Source of the DNA: an uncultured Methanobrevibacter sp.
GTDB taxonomy: Archaea > Methanobacteriota > Methanobacteria > Methanobacteriales > Methanobacteriaceae
NCBI GenBank assembly: GCA_900318035.1
Contig: ONJC01000011.1
Location: 54,022-118,021 of the forward strand
DNA length: 64,000 nt
Direction of reading: 5' to 3'
Every line of letters starts with the position of its first letter. Position 1 is the stretch's first letter. Below, in pieces: positions 53,785 to 64,000 of this stretch. Both the position numbers and the translations under genes were made by a program. Below the pieces are notes generated by a model. It worked only from the letters and a program-made list of their open reading frames with translations, searched no databases and was not told where the DNA came from.

Positions 53785-54702
53785 ATGCAATGCAGTAAAT
53801 GTGGTAATCCTAAAGTAATTTATAAAAGAGAGCAATCCGGTCAGATATTGTGCAAGGACTGCTTTATAGAATCAATAGAAAAGAAAGCCATCCGAACAAT
53901 AAAAAAGGAGAAGTTACTTGATAAAGGCGATAAGGTTCTGGTTGCACTTTCAGGAGGAAAGGACAGTGTAACCACATTGGAAATATTGGACAGTTTCAGG
54001 CAACGCAACATTATAGACATATGTGCTGTAACTGTGGATGAGGGAATAGCCAACTATAGACAGGATGGGGTGGATATAGCTATTCGCCATGCAGAAAGAT
54101 TGGGTATTGAGCATAAGGTGGTTTCACTCAAAGAGGAATACGGAATTTCTTTAGATGAAATCATGCAAAGGGAAAATCATAAAGGCTCCTGCACATACTG
54201 CGGAGTGTTCAGAAGAACAATCATCAACAAAGCTGCACGTGAAATGAACGCCACCAAGATTGCAACAGGACACAATCTTGATGATGAAGTACAGGGAATC
54301 ATGATGAACTATCTTGAAGGAAACACTGACAATCTGACCAAATTGGGTCCGAAATCAGAATCCAAGGCAGAAGAGTTCACAACCAAAATCAAGCCATTAA
54401 GGGAAATTCCCGAACGTGAAATTGGTCTTTATGTTGTTGCAAAGGAATTGGAAGTTCACTTTGACAGCTGTCCTTATGCGATGCAGTCATTCAGGGGGGA
54501 GGTTTCAGAAGTCATCAACCAGCTTGCCGAAAAACACCCTACAATCAAATATTCCACATTAAGAGGATATGATAAAATAAAAAACATACTGAAAAATGAA
54601 CTTAAAAAGGATTATTCACATGGAAGATGCAAAAGATGCGGCGAACCGGCCTCAAATGAATTATGTAAGGCATGTTCATTTTTGGAAGAATTAGGATTGT
54701 GA
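53785..54702 (+). CDS. ncsA: tRNA sulfurtransferase NcsA/TtuA family
   Basis: The 305-residue enzyme has an N-terminal zinc finger (C3, C6, C23, C26) and PP-loop LSGGKDS (about 55-61). Active-site Cys are in [11 protein letters not shown] and FDSCPYAM, and a C-terminal zinc finger (CKRCG and CKAC) closes it. The group thiolates U34 (NcsA) or m5U54 (TtuA) of tRNA using a 4Fe-4S cluster and sulfur from a ubiquitin-like carrier. Such a carrier is the next gene, 4 bases on. Which uridine is modified cannot be decided here. It is in one run with MoxR and VWA genes. Confidence 0.88.
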   Translation: MQCSKCGNPKVIYKREQSGQILCKDCFIESIEKKAIRTIKKEKLLDKGDKVLVALSGGKDSVTTLEILDSFRQRNIIDICAVTVDEGIANYRQDGVDIAIRHAERLGIEHKVVSLKEEYGISLDEIMQRENHKGSCTYCGVFRRTIINKAAREMNATKIATGHNLDDEVQGIMMNYLEGNTDNLTKLGPKSESKAEEFTTKIKPLREIPEREIGLYVVAKELEVHFDSCPYAMQSFRGEVSEVINQLAEKHPTIKYSTLRGYDKIKNILKNELKKDYSHGRCKRCGEPASNELCKACSFLEELGL

Positions 54703-54706
54703 TAAC

Positions 54707-54910
54707 ATGAAATTTACTTTAAAATACAAACAGATAAATGAAGAAAGAGAAATTCCTGATAAAAATTACTCCATTAAAGATTTACTTGATGATTTGGAAC
54801 TGTCCGCTCAAACAATAGTATCCAAGCAAAACGGCGAACTTGTCATTGAAGATACGGTAATTGAAGATGGTGATGAGATACAATTAGTTCAAATTATTTA
54901 TGGTGGTTAA
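54707..54910 (+). CDS. Ubiquitin-like sulfur carrier (MoaD/ThiS/SAMP type)
   Basis: A 67-residue beta-grasp protein that ends in IIYGG, the diglycine needed for adenylation and thiocarboxylation. The central FxxL..VIEDG-like segment (VIEDTVIEDGDEIQLV) matches MoaD/ThiS. It follows the tRNA sulfurtransferase gene by 4 bases, so it is the likely sulfur donor, by analogy with TtuB and SAMP2. An E1-type activating enzyme is not in the window. Roles in molybdopterin synthesis are less likely by context. Confidence 0.88.
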   Translation: MKFTLKYKQINEEREIPDKNYSIKDLLDDLELSAQTIVSKQNGELVIEDTVIEDGDEIQLVQIIYGG

Positions 54911-55771
54911 GTGAAAATAAGTTATGAATGTGGGCCATGTTTTTTAAGACAGGCCCGGGAAGCACTGGATTTATCAACAGATGATGAAGCGCTTAAAATG
55001 GAAGTCATAGGAGATATTTTCAAGTATCTTTCTGAAAATTTTGCCCAGGACACCAATTCGAACAGTACCGGTTCTGCAATGCATGCAATAATCAAGCAAA
55101 AGACAGGCTGTGAAGATCCGTATTATGCTGAAAAAATAGAAAGCAACAGGCTGGCCCTGAAATATTTGGATGATGTTAAAAAAATATTGGACGATGATGA
55201 CAGCTTAGAAAATTATGTGAAAATAGCCATTATAGGAAATATTCTTGATTTCGGAGCATTTACTCTGGATGATGATATTGAAAGCGTAATAAAAACTTCT
55301 CTCAAAAAGGATTTGGCTGTCAAGGATATCGATGAATTTGAAAATTCCCTTAAAACTCAGGATAAGGTCTTATATCTGGTGGACAACACCGGTGAGATAG
55401 TATTTGATAAGCTATTGCTGGGAAAAATAAAGGAATATGGTTTAGAAATTACAATTGCAGTCAAATCGGTGCCTATATTAAATGACGCATGCATGAAGGA
55501 AGCATTGGATGCAGGTTTGGATGAATTTGGAGAAATTGTTGAAATCGGTGCAGGAACTGTGGGTTATGTGGATAGTGAAATCTCAGATGAATTTAGGGAG
55601 ATATTCAACAGTCATGAATTCATAATCTCAAAAGGCATGGGCAATTATGAGGGACTCACAGAAATTGATTTGTCAGATAAGGATATCTACTTTATGTTGT
55701 GTGCAAAATGCAATACAATTTCAAGGGATATTGGTGTTAATTTACATGACATGCTTCTTTTCAAAAAATAA
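54911..55771 (+). CDS. DUF89/ARMT1-like metal-dependent phosphatase
   Basis: The 286-residue protein starts at GTG directly after the sulfur-carrier stop. It has the DUF89 N-terminal motif CGPCFLRQ, the central LYLVDNTGEIVFDKLLL (Asp-Asn metal site) and the GMGNYEGLTE plus MLCAKC end. DUF89 proteins of this archaeal subfamily are metal-dependent carbohydrate phosphatases thought to remove damaged or excess phosphometabolites. It shares the transcript of the thiolation genes, but a link in function is not evident. Confidence 0.85.
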   Translation: MKISYECGPCFLRQAREALDLSTDDEALKMEVIGDIFKYLSENFAQDTNSNSTGSAMHAIIKQKTGCEDPYYAEKIESNRLALKYLDDVKKILDDDDSLENYVKIAIIGNILDFGAFTLDDDIESVIKTSLKKDLAVKDIDEFENSLKTQDKVLYLVDNTGEIVFDKLLLGKIKEYGLEITIAVKSVPILNDACMKEALDAGLDEFGEIVEIGAGTVGYVDSEISDEFREIFNSHEFIISKGMGNYEGLTEIDLSDKDIYFMLCAKCNTISRDIGVNLHDMLLFKK

Positions 55772-55785
55772 TTCACTGTGATTTT

Positions 55786-56520
55786 ATGATAATCGGTTTT
55801 ATAGGTTTTGGAAAGGTTTCCAAAACTCTTTTCAATTTATTGGATTCTAGAGATATTGTATGCATCACTTCGTCTGAGAAGAGGTCTGATAAGACTGTTG
55901 AAAACATTAGGGATTCAGGCATTGAGGTTTTTGAATCCATAAAGGAAGTTGCAGCCGCATCTGATATTCTGATTTCTGCAACATCTCCAAAATCCGCTTT
56001 GGACGTTGCCAGAAAATATGCCAAATATTGCAGGGGAATTTATTTGGATTTGAATAATATTTCTCAGGATACCACTTATGAAATAAGCTCTCACATTGAT
56101 AATCTGGTAGATGGAGCAATCATAGGTAAAATAGATTCGGACAATCCTATCTTATACATTTCAGGTAAACATGCTGATGATTTACTATTTTTAAATGATT
56201 TCATTAAAACAAAAAAAATAAGCAGTAACGTCGGCGATGTGGCCATTTTAAAAATGCTTAGAAGCAGCTATACAAAAACTCTTTCAGCACTTTTAATAGA
56301 ATCAAGTGAAATCGCTCAAAAATATGGTCTGGAAGAGGAATTCTTTGATATACTTACATTAACAGAAGGGGAAAATTTCACTCAAAAATCCCTTTCAAGA
56401 ATTGACAATACACTGGCAAACTCCCAAAGAAAATGTGAGGAACTGGAAGAAATAATTAACTGCTTTGGAGATTGCGATTTGATAATGGTCAGAGCGGCAC
56501 TTGAAAAACTCAACCGATAA
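55786..56520 (+). CDS. NAD(P)-binding protein with DUF1932 domain
   Basis: The 244-residue protein has an N-terminal Rossmann fold (GFIGFGKVSKTL) and a C-terminal helical domain (about 150-240) with the DUF1932 pattern around KMLRSSYTKTLSALLIESSEIAQKYGLEE. It resembles 6-phosphogluconate dehydrogenase or hydroxyisobutyrate dehydrogenase relatives. The substrate is unknown. A GTGAT ribosome-binding site lies before the ATG. It ends convergent with the cytidylyltransferase-like gene, overlapping by 11 bases. Confidence 0.75.
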   Translation: MIIGFIGFGKVSKTLFNLLDSRDIVCITSSEKRSDKTVENIRDSGIEVFESIKEVAAASDILISATSPKSALDVARKYAKYCRGIYLDLNNISQDTTYEISSHIDNLVDGAIIGKIDSDNPILYISGKHADDLLFLNDFIKTKKISSNVGDVAILKMLRSSYTKTLSALLIESSEIAQKYGLEEEFFDILTLTEGENFTQKSLSRIDNTLANSQRKCEELEEIINCFGDCDLIMVRAALEKLNR

Positions 56521-57778
56521 CCACTTCAACCTTAAAACCCTTTTTAGCTTTTTTTATGCTGCCGGTAACTGGAATAAAATGAGAATCCATAATATATCTT
56601 AAATAGGTGACTTCAACTGCAGGAAGCCTTAGATTTGTTTTGATTTTTTTGCCTTCACTTTTAAACTGAACAGAAATTTTGCCGTTTTTATCGACATATA
56701 AGTCGGTAGCTATTCCCTCTTTTGTAATCTTTGTTTCGAACTTGGTTAAATTAAGACCTGCCTCCAATCTCAAAGGCGCATCGACATTGATGTTTTGGCT
56801 CCTGAATTTTTCATTTGCCTCACGGGCACTCACTCCATTTTCACCTTCGCTTGCAACATACCATGCCCTGTCAATAACCCGTTGGACCTTCTGATTATCA
56901 GGTATGACTCCCTGGGATTCATAGCTTTTCATCAAATCCATGACCTCTTTTTTTGTGACTTCCATTTCAATCGAACTGATGGCAAGTCTTGTCATCACAG
57001 GCCCATAATCTGATCTTCTAAAGACGGCCCAAATAGATTCGGGGTCTCTGTAAACCCTTCTTTTGATTATTTCATTAATTGTATTTCCATTGAGGTAAGC
57101 TATTTTTTCAAGGTTTCCTCTGGAGTATGTATTCATTCTTTTGTAAATGTCACTCCAGTTTCTCTCTCCCGGAACCTTGCCGGCATCAATTTCACGCTGC
57201 AGGATTTCAACAGTGGTTTTCGGAAGCAATTTCGCAATATCATCAGTGATTGTCATGTCATTGTCAATTATTGACTGTCTGATCAGTCTGCCGGAATATT
57301 TGTCCTTATTGAATTCCTTTACGACATGATAGTCAAGTTTAGATCCGAGAAATTCATTTATTGCATACCATCTAATCTCATTCCTGTTGGTGTATGATTT
57401 CGGCATCCCCACAAAGTTTCCTTCCTCAATGAACGGCTGTGCTTTTTTTCTGATTTCATCAAGAGAAATGCTTGCGGAGGTTATATAATCCGTCACTCCA
57501 TCATCTATCATCTGTTTGAGTCTTATTGGAACACTGTATGACAGGACTAATCTGTGATGAAGTCCTTCAAATGATTTTACATCATCAGCTCCCAGAGCCA
57601 GTGCCATTTCACGGCGGGCTTCAAAATTTACAAAAAAAGGAGCGTGATTTGCACTGAAACCTTTATTTAAATAAACAACTAATTTTTTATCTTCCTTATC
57701 CGCCAGTCTGCGAGCTTCGCTGATTAATTTTGCATGACCTTTATGAACGGGGTCAAAATCTGCACTAATTCCAATCAA
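56510..57778 (-). CDS. Nucleotidyltransferase (TmcAL-like/cytidylyltransferase domain)
   Basis: The protein (422 residues from TTG at 57778, with GGTG 6 bases upstream; the open frame goes 4 codons further) has an N-terminal HIGH-type domain GISADFDPVHKGHAKL, a YNFN-like KGFSANH segment and a C-terminal domain of about 200 residues. It resembles the TmcAL/YlbM class, which activates acetate to acetylate the wobble cytidine of tRNA-Met. Archaea also have similar enzymes of unknown use. The C-terminal domain differs from bacterial TmcAL, so the reaction is uncertain. Confidence 0.65.
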   Translation of the reverse strand: MIGISADFDPVHKGHAKLISEARRLADKEDKKLVVYLNKGFSANHAPFFVNFEARREMALALGADDVKSFEGLHHRLVLSYSVPIRLKQMIDDGVTDYITSASISLDEIRKKAQPFIEEGNFVGMPKSYTNRNEIRWYAINEFLGSKLDYHVVKEFNKDKYSGRLIRQSIIDNDMTITDDIAKLLPKTTVEILQREIDAGKVPGERNWSDIYKRMNTYSRGNLEKIAYLNGNTINEIIKRRVYRDPESIWAVFRRSDYGPVMTRLAISSIEMEVTKKEVMDLMKSYESQGVIPDNQKVQRVIDRAWYVASEGENGVSAREANEKFRSQNINVDAPLRLEAGLNLTKFETKITKEGIATDLYVDKNGKISVQFKSEGKKIKTNLRLPAVEVTYLRYIMDSHFIPVTGSIKKAKKGFKVEVVIG

Positions 57779-57810
57779 GATAAACACCAAAAAAAGAAAT
57801 TAAGGATAGT

Positions 57811-58293
57811 TTAACCATCCATTAAATTTAAAACACCGCTTATAATTAACCATAATCCAATTAATGATCCGAGAATAATTGGATCTGCAACGTAAGTTCC
57901 AATAATAATATACAATAAACCTAACACGATACCTGCTATTCCAATATAAAATCCATATCTGGACTGGCGGTTATTTACCAGGGAAACAAGTCCGACGACT
58001 ATCAGGGTTATTCCTGCAAGATATAATGTTATCTGTGCTAAAATTCCGATTATAGCAACATCGAATATTAAACATATACTCAGTATAAGCAATACGATTC
58101 CCAAAATCAAATCCAATATTGCTCCCCGTTTATTATAATCAATTATAGCAACTCCAACAACAAGCAGATAAATTGATATTAATAATAATGATAAACCAAT
58201 CAATGCACTGGTTTTAATTAGCCCCATTATTGGAAATATGATGATTATCAATCCAAAAATTATGGCAAATATGCTGATAAATTTAGTTTTCAT
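57811..58293 (-). CDS. DUF308/HdeD-like membrane protein
   Basis: The 160-residue protein has six hydrophobic helices arranged as three two-helix units, the HdeD/DUF308 pattern. Small loops contain NKRGAILD and NNRQSRYGF. The family is associated with acid or general stress in bacteria, but its function is unclear. A GGAGG ribosome-binding site lies before the ATG. It shares direction with the membrane-protein gene at 58355-58882, 61 bases upstream, so they may be co-transcribed. Confidence 0.75.
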   Translation of the reverse strand: MKTKFISIFAIIFGLIIIIFPIMGLIKTSALIGLSLLLISIYLLVVGVAIIDYNKRGAILDLILGIVLLILSICLIFDVAIIGILAQITLYLAGITLIVVGLVSLVNNRQSRYGFYIGIAGIVLGLLYIIIGTYVADPIILGSLIGLWLIISGVLNLMDG

Positions 58294-58354
58294 TTTTTCC
58301 TCCTAATACTAATTAATATTTTTTAATATTTTAATATAGTCATTTTTTTCTTTT

Positions 58355-58882
58355 CTAATTTAAACTCTCAAAAATAATTCCTGCAATTACATAGGCTATT
58401 TCAAACATCATAAAGCAAATGAATGCCCAAATATCAAATACGCCACAGACTGCAAGTAAAAATACTGCAATCTTCATCACAAAACGATATTCGAAAAATA
58501 AATTTAAGAATCTGTCTTGGGTAACTTTACTTATCATTTCATGGCCCACCTCATCTGATATTATGGCCAAAATACAAATCAATAAAACAACCATGTTTAA
58601 ATTAGGAATGCCTCCAATCAACAATATAATTACAAAAGTTATCAATGAAATTATATGATGAATGCCATCAACCTTCAGGACCAGGAAGTTGCCAATAAGG
58701 ATAGCTATGAAAATATATGCTGCTTCAATACTGTATACTGCAGCCAATCCTGATGCTACACCGCATAAAATGCCAAAAATAGTTGCATAGTTTAGATTAT
58801 TATTAACATCAAATAAATCATCCGAATACTTCATGAAAAATCCGGATAAAAAAAATAATATTGCTACTATAATGTAATTCAT
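58355..58882 (-). CDS. Archaeal integral membrane protein, unknown
   Basis: A 175-residue protein with about six transmembrane helices and a small cytoplasmic loop (SDEVGHEMISKVTQDRFLNLFFEYR) containing conserved-looking acidic and aromatic residues. No family recognised. A GGTGAT ribosome-binding site precedes the ATG. It lies upstream of the DUF308 gene on the same strand. Confidence 0.6.
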   Translation of the reverse strand: MNYIIVAILFFLSGFFMKYSDDLFDVNNNLNYATIFGILCGVASGLAAVYSIEAAYIFIAILIGNFLVLKVDGIHHIISLITFVIILLIGGIPNLNMVVLLICILAIISDEVGHEMISKVTQDRFLNLFFEYRFVMKIAVFLLAVCGVFDIWAFICFMMFEIAYVIAGIIFESLN

Positions 58883-59470
58883 TTAATCACCAATCATCTA
58901 TCTTTTGAATATTTCATTAACCTTGCAGAAACCATATCAAAATTCAGGTAAATATAGTTTAATTTACTTGTTTTCTTTAATTAAGTCTTCTGCAGTCTTT
59001 GTTTTTAGTTTTGATAGGTTTCTATCTATTTATTTCACATTTGAATTTCACTTTGCAAAAAATTTTTTCAAAAATGTTCGGATTTCAATTTTAAGCGATT
59101 CAATCGCTTTAATTTTTTTATAATTGAAAAAACACTTATAATTCATTAAAAAAATAAATAATAAGTTATAAATAGTAAAATAGAGAATAATTATTGATAT
59201 GAACAGTAAAATAAACTATTCTCCATATTAATTATTTGAATTCAAGACATTTAAATCTTTTGGATTTGGGGTGTTGAAAGAATTTGAACATTCTGATTTT
59301 CCCTTAGAGTTTTCTGTATTTCACCAATCCCTAAATCAAAAGAACCCTCCAAGCCATAAGATAATTATATAAAACAATAATGATGAAATATTAATTGATG
59401 TAATTAAAGGCGTGACAAGTTAATTATGTTACTGTACTTAAAATATCAATAATTTTGGAGGATAACCAGT
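58883..59470. other. Gene-free region upstream of the MFS gene
   Basis: 588 bases without a supported gene. It holds a 7-bp inverted repeat GAGAATA (59183-59189)/TATTCTC (59217-59223), possibly an operator, close to the TATA-like TTATAAATA at about 59166. A leftward frame at about 59276-59380 without a start could be a gene remnant. The MFS gene has a GGAGGATAA ribosome-binding site at the right end. Confidence 0.45.
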
Positions 59471-60991
59471 ATGAATGAAACAATTAAGGAAGCCAGTTGG
59501 ATTCCACTAATATTGGCGGCATGTGCTTCTTTTATCATAGCTTTGGATACTACATTCATGAATGTGAGTATTGCGCAGGTTGTTGCTGATTTGAATACTG
59601 ATGTGAGTACCATTCAAATTACCATGGCGTTTTATACTCTCATCACTGCAGCATTCATGTTGCTGAGTGCCAAGCTTCAGGATATAGTTGGTAAAAAGAA
59701 ACTGTTTTTAATCGGTACTTCACTTTATGGTATTGGGACATTTACTGCAGCGATAAGTTGGAGTGCACCTGTCTTATTTATCGGATGGGCAGTGGTGGAA
59801 GGTATTGCTGGGGCATTGATGCTGCCCGCTACCATTTCCATAATAAGTGGAACATATTCCGGCGAAAGACGAACATATGCTTTGGCAATCGAAAGTGTAA
59901 TGGTTGCAATTGCGGCTGCTATAGGCCCGCTCTTCGGTGGAATCATGACAACATTTCTCAGTTGGAGATGTGGATTTGCATTCGAATTAATAATTGTTGT
60001 CATTATTTTAGTAATGCAAAAGAAAATACCTGATTTTGCACCTACCGAATCTAAAAACGATTTGGATATTGCAGGCTCCATAATTTCAGTTATAGGTCTT
60101 TTTTTGCTGGCCCTCGGTATTTTGACATTATCTGATGAACCCACCGCTAGCATAGTCGTAATGGTTTTGGGCATTATTATATTGGTGTTCTTTGCATTGT
60201 TTGAAATCAAAAAAAAGAGGAAAGGCGATGTTCCATTGCTCGATGTTGAATTATTTAAAGACAGAAATTTGCGTACGGGAACTGGCATTATGCTGCTGAC
60301 ATATCTTGTAATGGAAGGTGGATTGTTTGTAGTTTCCCTGTATCTGCAAAGTGTATTGGAGTTATCTGCATTCAATACCGGTTTGGCCATGCTTCCGATG
60401 ACTATAAGTCTGCTTATTTTTTCACTGGCCGCTCCAGGTTTAGCTGGAAAATTGAATCATAAGACACTCATGGCAATAGGAAGTATACTGTCCATCATAG
60501 GATGTCTTATGTTAAGCTATCAGTTTAAAATAAATACAACAATATGGGAGTTACTGCCTGGAATGTTTGTATTGGGAGCAGGGCTTGGTTTTATAATGGC
60601 TTTAAGTGTGGATATTGCATTAGTCAATATTCCTGAAGAAAGTCAGAATAATGCATCAGGTATTACTTCAACCAGCCAGTCATTAGGTGAGTCATTGGGT
60701 ACGGCAATTATTGGAATAATTCTTATTCTTGGAGTTTTTGGAGGCATTTCTAATGCAGTTGATATCTATGCTCCTGAATATTCGGGAAATGAAACATTCC
60801 ATATTGATGTATTTAATCACTTTGAAAAAATGGGAAATATGAACGAAATTAATGCTGACAGCACTGTTATGGCTATTGCAAACGTCATTATTCAGGATGC
60901 CATGGAATTTGTAATGATAGTAACTGCAATCCTGATGGCGATTGTTTTTGTTTTGACGTTGCGGCTGAAAGACACGGGGATTAAAAAATAA
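59471..60991 (+). CDS. MFS drug exporter, DHA2 (EmrB/QacA) family
   Basis: The 506-residue protein has fourteen predicted helices. Motif C-type sequences GAGLGFIMA and AIGPLFGGIM are present, with the N-terminal LDTTFMNVSIAQVVADL segment typical of DHA2 exporters. It probably expels lipophilic or cationic compounds by proton antiport. It is monocistronic, with an intrinsic terminator starting inside its stop codon. No regulator gene is adjacent; the repeat near 59.2 kb may be a regulatory site. Confidence 0.9.
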   Translation: MNETIKEASWIPLILAACASFIIALDTTFMNVSIAQVVADLNTDVSTIQITMAFYTLITAAFMLLSAKLQDIVGKKKLFLIGTSLYGIGTFTAAISWSAPVLFIGWAVVEGIAGALMLPATISIISGTYSGERRTYALAIESVMVAIAAAIGPLFGGIMTTFLSWRCGFAFELIIVVIILVMQKKIPDFAPTESKNDLDIAGSIISVIGLFLLALGILTLSDEPTASIVVMVLGIIILVFFALFEIKKKRKGDVPLLDVELFKDRNLRTGTGIMLLTYLVMEGGLFVVSLYLQSVLELSAFNTGLAMLPMTISLLIFSLAAPGLAGKLNHKTLMAIGSILSIIGCLMLSYQFKINTTIWELLPGMFVLGAGLGFIMALSVDIALVNIPEESQNNASGITSTSQSLGESLGTAIIGIILILGVFGGISNAVDIYAPEYSGNETFHIDVFNHFEKMGNMNEINADSTVMAIANVIIQDAMEFVMIVTAILMAIVFVLTLRLKDTGIKK

Positions 60992-61019
60992 TGAGAGTTA
61001 TCTCTCATTTACTTTTTTT
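60991..61019 (+). terminator. Terminator of the MFS gene
   Basis: Stem ATGAGAG (60991-60997)/CTCTCAT (61002-61008), loop TTAT, followed by ACTTTTTTT. Confidence 0.65.
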
Positions 61020-61101
61020 AATATTTAATTTCTTTTTTTTAAAATGGAAACCGATAAAGGTGGAGTTTCTTCTTTTCATGAGAGTAAATGTTTTACTCAG
61101 A

Positions 61102-62184
61102 TTAGTATAATGGAATATGCTTGATTTCAACAGTTGAGCAATTAATATCTGAATTGTTGATTTCAGCCAACCATTCATTTTTGCATTCGCATTCATATTC
61201 GATTTTGCTTTGGGTTAGATTGTTGGCTATTATCATATGTTTCAAATCTTTGTTGCATTTTTTACAATTGTATGGACCACGTCTTGAACCGAAACCTGAA
61301 GTGTCCATAAGTGCAGGTATGTTAAGCTCATCTCTGACGGTATTTATTATTTCAATGCATGACCAGATCCATGGTGGCTGATATGCTCCTTTTCTCCAAA
61401 AGCGTTCGATAACTGTTCCGCTGTGTATTGTTGCAGGGCAAAATGAAAGTCTGTTAACTCCAATTGAATCACAGTATCTTGCGGTTTCTATGGCCTCGGT
61501 TATTGCTTGTGATTCAGACAATAGAATAGGTTTAACGAAGATATATGCTTTTGATTTCAGATTATATCCTTTATTTTCATTTAAGTTTTGCATCAATCTG
61601 ACTGCATCTTCAAAGTCCTGGCGTGTAAATCCCTTGTTGATTTTTTTAAGGCGGGTATAATCATTGGATGTTTCAAGACCTATGCTCACTTCAAATAATG
61701 TGTCTCCAATAATTTCAAAGATCTCATCCAAAACTTCCTCTTTGACATATTCTGGTCTTGATTCAACGATTATTTCAGTGACATTGCCTAAATCCATTAA
61801 AGTTTTCAAAATTTCGTCACGGGCATCTTTTGGAAGTTCATATGGATTTAGGAAACTTCCTGATGCAAACAGTTTTACGGAAATTTTATCCTCTTCGGAT
61901 ATTGGATGTCTTTGGAGGTGTTCATTAAAGATTCTTAAAATGGTTTCAGTATCGATTGGTTCTAATGTACAGTCGGAAACATAACTGCACATGGTGCATC
62001 CTCCACTGTCTCCGAGTGCCCATGCACAGCCTGGTGTAGGTAAAATTATGAATAATGTTTTGGCAACACCGTCGTAAGTCAAATCATCATTATACCAACT
62101 GGCTCCAACCTGTTCGGGGGTTTTTGGGTCTTTTCGATCAAATGCTCTTTGTCTAATGTCTTTTGTTAAATTTTCGATTTCCAT
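61102..62184 (-). CDS. Archaeosine biosynthesis radical SAM protein RaSEA
   Basis: The 360-residue protein has the radical SAM Cys cluster in GGCTMCSYVSDC, an Elp3-like core and a C-terminal zinc-like CKKC...CECKNEW module. It matches the TIGR01210/RaSEA family, which with ArcS converts preQ0-lysine at position 15 of tRNA into archaeosine. SVGLETSN and FVKPILLSESQAI are family blocks. ArcS is not encoded in the window. A GCAGGT-type ribosome-binding site precedes the ATG. Confidence 0.88.
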   Translation of the reverse strand: MEIENLTKDIRQRAFDRKDPKTPEQVGASWYNDDLTYDGVAKTLFIILPTPGCAWALGDSGGCTMCSYVSDCTLEPIDTETILRIFNEHLQRHPISEEDKISVKLFASGSFLNPYELPKDARDEILKTLMDLGNVTEIIVESRPEYVKEEVLDEIFEIIGDTLFEVSIGLETSNDYTRLKKINKGFTRQDFEDAVRLMQNLNENKGYNLKSKAYIFVKPILLSESQAITEAIETARYCDSIGVNRLSFCPATIHSGTVIERFWRKGAYQPPWIWSCIEIINTVRDELNIPALMDTSGFGSRRGPYNCKKCNKDLKHMIIANNLTQSKIEYECECKNEWLAEINNSDINCSTVEIKHIPLY

Positions 62185-62317
62185 TATAATACCTGCAATA
62201 ATATAATTATAATATTATTAGGATTTTTTTATAATTAAAATTGTTGTTGAAAAAATAGTGTGTTAATAAGTTGTGTATAAGGGTTTAAAAAAATAAAAAA
62301 AGAAAGAGTAAGCAAGT

Positions 62318-63915
<1,598 letters not shown>

Positions 63916-64000
63916 ATTCTGTTTGATCCTGGCAGATGCTACTGCTATTGGGATTCGATTAAGCCATGCAAGTCGAACGAGTTTAGGCTCGTGGCGTACG
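63916..64000 (+). rRNA. 16S ribosomal RNA, 5' end
   Basis: The start ATTCTGTTTGATCCTGGCAG is the archaeal 16S 5' end, followed by helix 3-6 sequence GCCATGCAAGTCGAACG. Only 85 bases are in the window; the gene continues past its right edge. No tRNA precedes it. Confidence 0.97.

Noticed and set aside
58905..59123. 72-codon plus-strand frame
   Set aside because: Phe/Leu-rich translation of AT-rich DNA, no ribosome-binding site and no recognisable motif.
59276..59380. Leftward frame with a short amphipathic sequence upstream of the MFS gene
   Set aside because: No start codon and only about 35 codons; perhaps a remnant but nothing recognisable.
59725..60390. 221-codon minus-strand frame inside the MFS gene
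   Set aside because: Antisense shadow of a long, clearly coding exporter gene; no ribosome site.

Overview
The window is a stretch of an AT-rich methanogenic archaeal chromosome, most likely Methanobrevibacter or a close relative in the Methanobacteriales. The reasons are methylenetetrahydromethanopterin reductase (mer), a porGDABEF pyruvate:ferredoxin oxidoreductase cluster, a methanofuran-type kinase, archaeal RadB, ABCE1/RLI, Pth2, aEF1B and archaeosine RaSEA, a large secreted adhesin-like protein, and a 16S rRNA 5' end of archaeal type at the right edge. Many starts follow GGTGA-type Shine-Dalgarno sites and promoters carry TTTATATA boxes.

Layout. 1-8.2 kb: thiI tail, fructose-1,6-bisphosphate aldolase/phosphatase, two apparent C-terminal gene remnants, a MacB-like ABC pair, a RhuM protein, archaetidylinositol-phosphate synthase and Sua5, a surface protein. 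8.4-19 kb: RadB, an aminotransferase/Fe-S/DGC operon, RLI, two tandem membrane SpoIIE-type phosphatases, then Pth2, an MfnE-like kinase, a zinc finger and EF1B. 19.2-22.6 kb: a 1106-residue secreted beta-helix/papain/Ig protein. 22.6-37.4 kb: an iron-regulated accessory block whose two ends carry inverted copies of a ~250-bp sequence. Inside lie a 37-residue Cys-rich peptide, a DUF4012 protein, a TadA/TadC pair, a methyltransferase, a HATPase/STAS-like pair, a TctA permease, secreted proteins around a MarR regulator and a frameshifted PIN gene. To the right are feoB, feoA and a zinc-ribbon protein. 37.4-42.6 kb: CbiMNQO cobalt/nickel transporter, a Wzy-like polymerase, DUF4330 and ferredoxin. 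42.7-49.4 kb: tRNA-Leu and tRNA-Thr, a membrane protein with PhoU, fumarase alpha, por genes. 49.6-64 kb: a pterin-binding protein, MoxR/VWA, tRNA thiolation genes NcsA and a ubiquitin-like carrier, DUF89, a nucleotidyltransferase, an MFS exporter, RaSEA, Mer, and the start of 16S rRNA.

Most notable observation. Five promoters (two upstream of apparently non-coding units, one for the 37-aa peptide, one each for feoB and feoA) share one architecture: a TTAGG-N4-CCTAA-like box, a TATA box about 0-12 bp later, then a second box whose start is 36-43 bp after the TATA start. The two non-coding copies are inverted relative to each other, about 11 kb apart, and both end in a hairpin. I read them as candidate iron-responsive small RNAs controlled by a DtxR-family repressor that is not encoded here. 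A second theme is a bacterial-style partner-switching set (SpoIIE phosphatases, HATPase kinase, STAS-like protein) in an archaeon that has no sigma factors.
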